A program made the translations under genes and the position numbers. A stretch of DNA of 16,903 bases from CAIXTV01 sp037144095 (lineage in GTDB: Bacteria > Bacteroidota > Bacteroidia > Bacteroidales > CAIXTV01). The stretch spans positions 1 to 16,903 of the forward strand of contig JBAWXL010000076.1 in NCBI GenBank assembly GCA_037144095.1, given 5' to 3'. Within the stretch, counting starts at the first letter, position 1, and each line of letters starts with the position of its first letter. The notes below the pieces were generated by a model that did no database searches, had not been told where the DNA came from, and saw only the letters and a list, made by a program, of their open reading frames with translations. Positions 1 to 8,000 of this stretch are shown here, one piece after another.

Positions 1-3
1 TTT

Positions 4-129
4 ACAAATGACTTGAAGACATCAACAAATGGCTTGAAGACCTTTACAAATGACTTGAAGACATCAACAAATGGCTTGAAGACCTTTACAAATGACTCGA
101 AGACCTTTACAAATGACTTGAAAAAGTTA
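4..129. repeat. 21-bp tandem repeat array (six units), open at left edge
   Basis: Six consecutive 21-bp units starting ACAAATG are visible. The first four alternate between an ACTTGAAGACATCA form and a GCTTGAAGACCTTT form, giving a 42-bp higher-order period; the fifth carries a T-to-C change and the sixth decays into unique sequence. The array probably continues to the left. Because 21 is a multiple of three, the frame beginning at base 1 stays open through the array and stops at 271-273, reading as heptapeptides such as LKTFTND and LKTSTNG. The sequence after the array translates to an AT-driven, unprotein-like tail. I therefore read it as an intergenic minisatellite, with the C-terminal end of a heptad-repeat protein as the alternative. 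Confidence 0.93.
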
Positions 130-236
130 AAATTCCACCTTTTTCCCATTTCAAATCATTCTATTTTATTGATTAAGTGTAAAATAAGATATTTTGCACT
201 ATTTTGGCATTTCAGTAAAGCCAAACCTGAGAATTT

Positions 237-266
237 GAATAATATGATTTTCCTATCATATTATTC
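237..266. other. perfect 12-bp AT-rich hairpin
   Basis: GAATAATATGAT (237-248) is exactly complementary to 255-266 across a 6-base loop. No T-run follows on the plus strand, so it is not a typical intrinsic terminator in that direction. It lies between the tandem array and the first gene, about 60 bp before the ATG at 329. It could end transcription coming from the left, shape the leader of the first gene, or be a protein-binding palindrome; the sequence does not decide between these. Confidence 0.6.
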
Positions 267-328
267 GATATAACAGAATTCTAAATTAAAATAATACTTA
301 ATCAAAAAAATAAAAAAACATAATTGAT

Positions 329-991
329 ATGTCGAAACCAAGAAAACAAGACATTTTAGTATTAAGCGACCACAGCAACCCGGAAGTTAATAAAAACAAG
401 ATACTGTTAGTTGGAGGAAAAATGGAAGAAAGTTTGAATCCTGCCATATCTGCTCTTGGAACTTCTTTAGTTACATCGGGTACGACTTTGAATACTAAAA
501 TTACGAATAAAGCAAACGCCGATGCCGCGGCGGAATCTGCTACCACTGAGTTGCATGATGCAAATGAGGCAGGTTGTAAATTATATAAATCAACCATTGC
601 GGAAATAAAAAAAATACTTCCTGACAACCCAACTGCCTGGAAAGAATTTTATTATGACCTAAGCAGTGATATTGCTCACGACATGGACGTTCCCGAAAAG
701 GTTGAGGGTGGTTCTGGCACTCAAAGCGATTTTGCCGGACAATGCGATGCTCATTGGAAACCTACCCTAAGAGCCAAATTTTATACAGTGAGAATTTCAA
801 ATGATGACCCTTTAGACCTTTCGAAATATATTAGAGTGGAAGATCCGAAAGATTCTTTCACCTCTTCAAGCATACGTTTTGTTGTGCCCGAAGATATGCG
901 AAATAAAGTTCTTTGGATAAAAGTAACCGCCAGCAACAGCACAGGCAAAGGGCCAGCTTCTGACCCATTTGGTGGAATAATTATTCAATAG
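329..991 (+). CDS. hypothetical protein, possible C-terminal FN3-like domain
   Basis: This is a 220-residue protein that I do not recognise. It starts MSKPRKQDILVLSDHSNPEV with no signal peptide, so it is probably cytoplasmic or exported by a non-Sec route. Residues about 35-100 are alanine- and threonine-rich and likely helical. Residues about 140-220 look beta-rich and end in KVTASNSTGKGPASDP, which resembles the last strands of a fibronectin type III domain. A helical N-terminal half with an FN3-like end is seen in uncharacterised bacterial proteins, but I cannot assign a function. The ATG at 329 is the first in frame after the AT-rich leader; an internal ATG at 422 is possible. Its TAG stop lies inside a dispersed repeat copy (987-1029), so the last codons may have been set by that element. 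Confidence 0.75.
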   Translation: MSKPRKQDILVLSDHSNPEVNKNKILLVGGKMEESLNPAISALGTSLVTSGTTLNTKITNKANADAAAESATTELHDANEAGCKLYKSTIAEIKKILPDNPTAWKEFYYDLSSDIAHDMDVPEKVEGGSGTQSDFAGQCDAHWKPTLRAKFYTVRISNDDPLDLSKYIRVEDPKDSFTSSSIRFVVPEDMRNKVLWIKVTASNSTGKGPASDPFGGIIIQ

Positions 992-1029
992 GCTGAAGGA
1001 ATTTAGGCTGAAGACTGAAGGAAAACAGC
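987..1029. repeat. dispersed GGCTGAAG-type repeat, copy 1
   Basis: Two GGCTGAAG cores and an ACTGAAGGAAAA tail occur in 43 bp. Position-by-position comparison with 16691-16733 gives 36 of 43 identical bases without gaps. The TAG stop of the upstream gene (989-991) is inside this copy. The motif also resembles the GGCTTGAAGAC element of the left-edge tandem array. Confidence 0.8.
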
Positions 1030-1041
1030 AATCGCTATTAA

Positions 1042-1082
1042 AATAAGATTTGATAACTTTTAAAAAGTTGTCAAATCTTATT
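1042..1082. other. long 19-bp hairpin between genes
   Basis: Bases 1042-1060 pair with 1064-1082 over 19 positions, including one G-T wobble (1054 with 1070), leaving a 3-base loop. The inner part is T/A only. It sits about 50 bp after the stop of the upstream gene, so transcription termination is the simplest role. However, the plus strand continues with AAAAC rather than a T-run, and the minus-strand exit is only weakly T-rich. Confidence 0.6.
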
Positions 1083-1199
1083 AAAACAATAATAGTGGAG
1101 ATTAAAAACACTCAAAAAAATTAATCCTAACATAGAAATCAGTTGGGGGCGAAACCTGAAAAGCCTGAGAGTAAGGACAAAAAACTAACAAAATTAACT

Positions 1200-1562
1200 A
1201 TGAAAAACCTAACAAAAATGAACATTATTATACTTTTAATAATGTTTTATGCTCAAACATTTGCTCAAACAAGTGCGCCTGCAGTGATTTCACTCGATAA
1301 AATGAAAGTATTTTACTCAGGCATCGACAATCCAATTACGGTGGCCGCACCCGGAGTTGACAACGACCGACTACACGTAATTGTGAAAAACGGAAACATC
1401 ACAGGAAGCAATGGCAAATATATCGTTAGAGTTAATGAAGGTTCCGAATCGGTGGTTGAAATAAGCTCAGAAACCAAGCCGGGCGAATATAAAAAAATAG
1501 GAAGTGAGACATTTAAGGTCAAAAACATACCTGATCCCCTCCCCTGCCGTGGCAATAATTGA
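1200..1562 (+). CDS. secreted GldM C-terminal-type protein, N-terminal part (ends at in-frame TGA)
   Basis: GldM is the inner-membrane-anchored periplasmic shaft of the T9SS/gliding motor. This 120-residue reading frame starts with a Sec signal peptide (MKNLTKMNIIILLIMFYAQT, cleavage probably after TFAQ) instead of a GldM transmembrane anchor. It then goes directly into the GldM-type beta domain: PAVISLDKMKVFYSGIDNPI, then AAPGVDNDRL, and FKVKNIPDPLP at the end. I chose the ATG at 1200 because it begins the signal peptide; an upstream TTG at 1143 only adds a charged non-signal stretch. The frame stops at a TGA (1560-1562), but the same frame continues 6 bases later with the remaining GldM domain. 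This is most likely one 222-codon gene with a nonsense change or a sequencing error. Domain recognition is by eye from conserved motifs. Confidence 0.75.
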   Translation: MKNLTKMNIIILLIMFYAQTFAQTSAPAVISLDKMKVFYSGIDNPITVAAPGVDNDRLHVIVKNGNITGSNGKYIVRVNEGSESVVEISSETKPGEYKKIGSETFKVKNIPDPLPCRGNN

Positions 1563-1568
1563 CGACCT

Positions 1569-1868
1569 ATGATAGGAGTTACAAAAGAAGAATTATTGCA
1601 AAATGCAGAGATCAATGCAAAGCTCGAATTTCCTTTTGATGTAAATTTTGAAGTGACTTCATTTTCACTTGTGGTTTCTCATGGCGGGGACGTTCAGGAA
1701 AGAATCAATTTAGGAAGCAAATTTACCCAAAAAACAATTGATTCAATTAAAAAAATCGAGGATGAAAAAAACACTAAATTGTGGATAGAGAATATTAAAT
1801 GTAAAGGCCCCGATGGCATTGAAAGAAAGTTACTGCCAATTCATATTACTTTGGTTGCGAAGAAATAA
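1569..1868 (+). CDS. GldM C-terminal-type domain, C-terminal part
   Basis: This 99-residue frame is in the same phase as the preceding one and begins 6 bases after its TGA. VTKEELLQNAEINAKLEFPF, then FEVTSFSLVV, SKFTQKTIDSIKKI and IKCKGPDGIERKLLPI follow the pattern of the last GldM domain (helix, FDF/VTSF strand, tail helix, KGPDG turn). Alone it lacks a signal peptide and would stay in the cytoplasm if made by re-initiation at this ATG. It is therefore best read as the second half of the interrupted gene. The giant T9SS cargo gene begins 200 bp further on in the same direction, which fits a role linked to secretion or cell-surface motility, though that is inferred only from position and domain type. 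Confidence 0.7.
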   Translation: MIGVTKEELLQNAEINAKLEFPFDVNFEVTSFSLVVSHGGDVQERINLGSKFTQKTIDSIKKIEDEKNTKLWIENIKCKGPDGIERKLLPIHITLVAKK

Positions 1869-2068
1869 AGCTTGGATGTAAAGTATTGCAATAAACATCA
1901 AATATTTATCAAATAAAAGAGAAGCCTTTGAACATATATTAAAATCACCTTTATGAGAAAGGAGGTACTTGGGAAAAAATAAAATTACAATTATTCAATA
2001 ATGCCAGATTACCAATCAAATTGGTTTTCTGAATCAAATTAAAACAAATTATAATCAAAAATTTTCAA

Positions 2069-5000
2069 ATGATGTTAAAAAAAATTTACTTATTAGTTTT
2101 GATCATAGCATTGTTCTGTGGTCAATTGTCAAACGTTAATGCCCAGCAGGTTTCTTATGGAAATGGCTCTGCAGGGAATAAAACGTTTTCGGGCACCAAC
2201 TATGTTGACAACATACGCGCTCATGCAGTGGGCAGCGGTGGTGCCAATTTTATTAATATCACTAACCCAGTCGGAACATTCCTAAAGGGAGATTTAGTGT
2301 TAGTAATAAATATGGATTGTTCCGGTTCGCAAAACTGGGAATTCCAAACAATAAAAAACTTCACATTATCGGGAGTTATTCAAACACAAATCTTTTTTGT
2401 TGGAAGTTTAATCCACAATTATCCAAATGGACAAGTAATCAAACTCAATCAATATAAAGATGTTATTATTGATAATGGAGCAATTGTTACATGTCACCCT
2501 TGGAACTCAACTTTAGGTCACGGCGGGATACTGCCATTACTTGCTAATAACACTTTTACAATAAATGGGAGTGGAAAATTGGATGTAAGTGGCAAGGGAT
2601 TTCTACCAGGCACAGCCGGGAACGGTGGCTTAGGAGGAAATGGTGGCTTAGGAGGCCAATTGCAGGGAGAGAATGGGCATGATACTCCAAGTGGAGGAGC
2701 AGGAATTGGAAGTGCCGGATGGGGTGCAGATAAAGGAGGATTAGGAAGCATTGGTTCAATCAGCGTACTTCAACCAGGATGTGGAAGTGGCGACCCTGCT
2801 CATAACACAGGAGATAAAGCAGCAAAACGTTTATGTCTTGGAGGTGGTGGTGCAGGTGGAAATGGTGGTGCCGGTGGCACTGGTGCCGGTGGTGCCGGTG
2901 GTGATTTTATTTGTCTTGGTGGCGGACCAGGTGCTGCCGGTGGACCCGGTGGTAAAGGTGGAGATGGCGCAATTGGCGGTGAAGGAGCAGGTGTAATCAT
3001 TCTAAGTGCAAAAATGGTTAATTCACTTTCTGGAACTTCATTAATTGCGAAGGGAGCCGATGCCCCTGCAGCACCTAATGGCATTGCAACCGCTGGTGGA
3101 CAAGGTGGAATTGCCACTACAGGCTGGGGAGCAGGTGGTGGAAATGGTGCAAACGGCGGAAATGGCGGAAATGGCGGAAATGGTGGTGCCGGTGGATTTA
3201 TTTGGGTTATTGCATCCAATTGGACATCATCACTCCTCAATGGCCATATTGATGTAGGCGGTGGAAATGGCGGTGCAGGTGGAACAGGCGGAGCAGCAGG
3301 AGCAGCAGGCATAAACGCGGATATAAGTTTAGTAAATTGTCCTTATACCCCGCCGCCTCCAACTCCTCCTGCATCATGCAATATATATTGCAGCTGTGAT
3401 ATAGTATGGGGTTTGATATCAGGTGCAGACGCTATAGGAGCCGAACCATATTCAACACCAGGAAATGAAACATGGCATTATAATAAAACTACAGGTGCAA
3501 CGAGTCAATGTTTAGTTAGTACAAAAGGTGCCCCTATTGGAAGCTTGTCAATAGTGTGTCATGTTGATAATTCAGATTGCAATTATTATTGTGAAATGCT
3601 TGAATCGATTCCTTATAATGGAACCGATGATCCATTTAATATCATCAATGCATTGGGAAACAGTCCAACTGTAACTTCAAATTTTTCCCAATGCGATATC
3701 TATAGTACGGTTGCAAACAACCCTCCAAAATATCACAGCATTTGCTGTCCTGATCCCGATCGACCAGTTCCCGTTCCGGGCAATCCTGGTTTAAACGGAA
3801 ATAATGGTGATCCGGGCACCCCCGGTGATGGAGGTGGAGAACCTGGTCCATCTTGTTCAATATCTGTTCCTAATGGATTTAAAAAGATTTGTGCTAACTC
3901 AACCGTTGAATTAACTGTCGAAGGTGGCGTGGGTCCCTATTCATGGAAACATAATGGATATGATGTAATTGGAAATAGTAGTGCCACTCTAATAACTGCA
4001 ATTGGTATTTTAGGTGCAGGCACCTATTGCGTTACTGATAGTACTGGATGTACCTCCTGCATCGAAGTTCTTGCTCCAGAACCTGCCCCCGTCATTACTC
4101 CTATCGGCGGCCTCACCACTTTCTGCAGCGGAGCTTCAGTAACACTGGATGCCGGAGTTTATAGCGCTTATAACTGGTCGACAACACCAACTGATACAGT
4201 GCGATCAATTACAGTCAACACTTCAGGAAATTATTGTGTTACAATTACAGATGAGTATGGTTGCCAAAGTGACACTTGCATAACAGTCATAGCCTATACT
4301 CCAAGTATTGTCCCTTCAGGCAATGCTACTCAAGCTTTCTGTTCTGGAACCATTGCAGATTTAGTTACAACATCCGGCGGTATAATTAAATGGTATAATG
4401 CTCCGGTTGGCGGGACTCAATTACCCTCATCAACAATTTTAGCAAACAACACACACTATTATGCAAGCCATACATCATCAGATGGGTGCGAAAGTGCAAC
4501 AAGATTAGATGTCACAACTATTATATATTCTCTAATAACCCCTTCAGTTGCCATCAGTGCAAATCAGCTATCTGCTTGTAATGGATATTTCATAAAGTTT
4601 AAGGCCACTCCGACTTTTGGAGGTGCTTCTCCAATATATAATTGGTTTGTTGACAATATTCTTCAACCAGATCATAGAGATAGTTTGTCATATTTAGGTG
4701 CTCCAGGGACACATAATGTCTATTGTAAATTGATTTCAAGTATCAGTTGTATTTCAGGAAATCCTGTTACTTCAAATACAAAAACAGTTACAATTAACAC
4801 ATTACCAAATGCTCCCATAAGCTCGGGTAATGTTGTTGTTTGCGCTAATCAATTGCCTGTAACTTTAACTGCAGTAAGCAACCAAGGCGGAATGCAAATA
4901 AATTGGTATTATTATCCAACTGGAGGAAATGTATTATATACAGACACCAACTATTCCGCTCATTATGGAGGTACGTATTACGTTGAAGCACGTAATCCTG

Positions 5001-8000
5001 CAACGGCTTGTGTTAGCCTAAATCGCACCCCAATATATCTGACAGCTAATACAAACCCTGATCCACCTCAAAGTTATACTACTGGGTGGTGCAATGATCA
5101 ATTGCCAGCCACATTACATAGCTATGGCTATGGTCTTTCCGGAATGCAATTTAAATGGTATGATTCTGCTATTAGCGATTCCATATTAGCAACTGGTGCA
5201 GATTTTAATGTTACAGTTGGTGGCACATTTTTTAATCAAACTATAAATCCAAATACAGGTTGTAAGAGTATAACCCGTGGAGCAGTTACTTTATCTGTTT
5301 TACCAACTGTAACCCCTTCTGTTTCAATAATTGCAGATTACCCTAATGTTTGTTCTGGTGCGTTAAATAAATATACTGCTACTTCCATAAACGGTGGTTA
5401 CAATGCTTACTATGACTGGTATATCGGAGGTGTTCAACAATCAGGACATTCCGATTTTATATACGCTACAGGAACAGTCTCGACCAATGTTTACTGCATA
5501 ATGATTCCTAGTGTAAATTGTCCTTCAGTTAATCAAGTTCAATCAAACACTTTAGACATAACTGTTAATCCCATTGTAACTCCATCTGTAACAATTGTTG
5601 CTGACAATAATACTGTTTGTAGCGGAACGCAAATTCAATATATGGCTACCCCTATATACGAAGGTGCTAATCCATTTTATCGCTGGTATCGTGATGGAAT
5701 TCTCTTGTCTGGTGGTACATCTCCTTCAATAAGTATTGGAGCTTATTCAACATCCAGTGTATATTGCATAATGGACTCTCATGAAGAATGTGTTTCAACT
5801 AATCCAGTTCAATCAAACACAATTACATCAAATGTTATTCCTATGGTAACTCCCTCCGTTTCTATCACGGCAAATAACCTTTCTGTTTGTTATGGTTCTG
5901 GCATTGTTTATACGGCTACTCCCGTAAATGGAGGTTCAAATCCAACTTTTAACTGGTATCGTGGAGGTGTACTACTTCATGGAGGAAGTAGTTTGTCAAC
6001 TATTCCAATTGGAGCATATTTTAGTTCCAATGTATATTGTCAAATGACTTCAAATGCCAATTGTATTACAACTAATAATGTTCCATCAAACACTTTAAAT
6101 TTTACGGTTAATTCAACCCCAAGCATTATTGGAACCGCTCCTGGTTCTCGTTGTGGTACTGGTGCAGTTGTTTTGAGTGCAGTTGCAACTTCAGGTATAA
6201 TTAACTGGTATGATTCACCCACAGGTGGAAATCTATTAGCCAGTGGACCAACGTTCACGACTCCTGATATTTCAGTTAACACAATTTACTATGTTGATGT
6301 AACAGCAAATGGGTGTACTTCCTCAACAAGAACTGCCATTCAAGCAACCATCAATACATTCCCAACTGTTGTTGCTACTTTTGCGAACCCACCTTCTCAC
6401 TGCGGCTCTGGTTTTGTATCTTTTACAGCTTCTGCTAGTTCAGGATCAATTAAATGGTATAACAGTTTGGGAGTAGAAGTTTCCCCTAATTTGAATATTA
6501 GTGAAACAACAACTCTATATGCTGAAGCAGTTAGTCCCGAAAATTGTATTTCTTCTGTACGCACAGGAGTAACTGCTAACATTATAATTCCTTTGGTCCC
6601 TTCAGTTTCAATTGTAGCTGATAATTTATCAGTGTGCACTGGTTCAGCAATTCAATATACTGCCAATCCTGTAAACGGAGGGACAAATCCGTATTATACC
6701 TGGTATCGTGATGGTGTTCCACTTTTTGGAGGATATTTATCAAGTATACCAATTGGAGTATCTAATAGTTCCAATGTTTTCTGCACGATGACTTCAAATG
6801 AGAGTTGTATCACTACAAATATTGTTTCTTCAAACATTTTAAATTATACCGTTAACTCTATACCGAGCATTCTTGCAACCACACCTGGGTCTCGATGTGG
6901 GACTGGAACAGTTGTTTTAGGTGCAGTGGCTTCTTCGGGAATAATAAACTGGTATGATGTTCCCACTGGTGGTATAGTTTTAGGAAGTGGAGCTACATTT
7001 ATAACTCCTGAAATTTCCTTTAATATGACTTATTATGCTGAGGTATCGGAAAATGGATGCACTTCTACTTATAGGACACCTGTACTTGCAACTGTTAACA
7101 GCTTACCAACAGTTTTAACAGCCACAGTAACCCCACCTTCCGTATGTGGTTCGGGAGCTGTAACTTTTAATGCAACAGCAAGTTCAGGAACAATTAAATG
7201 GTATGATAGCTTTGGAAATGTTGTCATTCCTCCAGCATCAATAAGTACAAGTACAACTTTATATGCAGAAGCAATAAGTTCTGAGCTTTGTGTTTCTGAG
7301 GCACGAACAGAAATTACTGCAAATGTAATTACACCTTTAATTCCTTCTATTACTATAATTGCAGATAATCAATCTGTTTGCATTGGTGCTACTGTTCATT
7401 TAACAGCGACTCCAAATAATGGAGGAAGCAATCCTTATTATGAATGGTATGTTGATGGCATTCTTCAATCCCAACATTTAGCAATTTTACAAATTGCTCC
7501 AAATGCAAATTCCACTGTGTATTGCAAATTGACTTCAAACGCGGGTTGTGTTTCACCTAATCTTGCTATGTCAAATTCCATCGACATCTCTGTCAATTCA
7601 ATTGCACCACCAGCCGTTTCAATAACATCCGATAATTATACAATTTGTGCAGGGACGTTAATTAATTTTCATGCTACTGCAATAAATGGAGGTGTCAACC
7701 CTATTTTCGATTGGTATGTCGATGGTAATCTTCAGTCTGGGCATTTAGCAAATCTACAAATAACACCTACGATTAACACTAGCGTTTTTTGCAAAATGTC
7801 CTCAAACTCAGCTTGTGTATCTTCTAATTTTATTACTTCAAATATTATAAATATCACAGTAAATCCTATTATAACTCCTTCTGTATCTATTGCTGCTGAT
7901 AATCTTACAGTTTGTACTGGTACTGCGATTCATTTTACAGTTACATCTACAAATGGTGGTGCACACCCTACATTTAACTGGTATAGAGATGGTGCACTAA

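Noticed and set aside
13..273. 86-codon gene starting at TTG in the tandem array
   Set aside because: The start is arbitrary within repeats and the tail after base 130 reads like translated AT-rich non-coding DNA.
1143..1199. Upstream TTG start for the GldM-like gene
   Set aside because: The added residues are charged and would bury the signal peptide that starts at 1200.
1953..1982. Nine-codon leader peptide with a nearby AAAGGAGGT purine run
   Set aside because: The purine run lies inside the tiny frame, not before it, and is about 100 bp from the next gene; Bacteroidota rarely use such sites.
2800..3312. 170-codon proline-rich open frame on the minus strand
   Set aside because: It is the antisense of the glycine-rich codons (GGN read as NCC) of the giant gene and has no independent coding signs.
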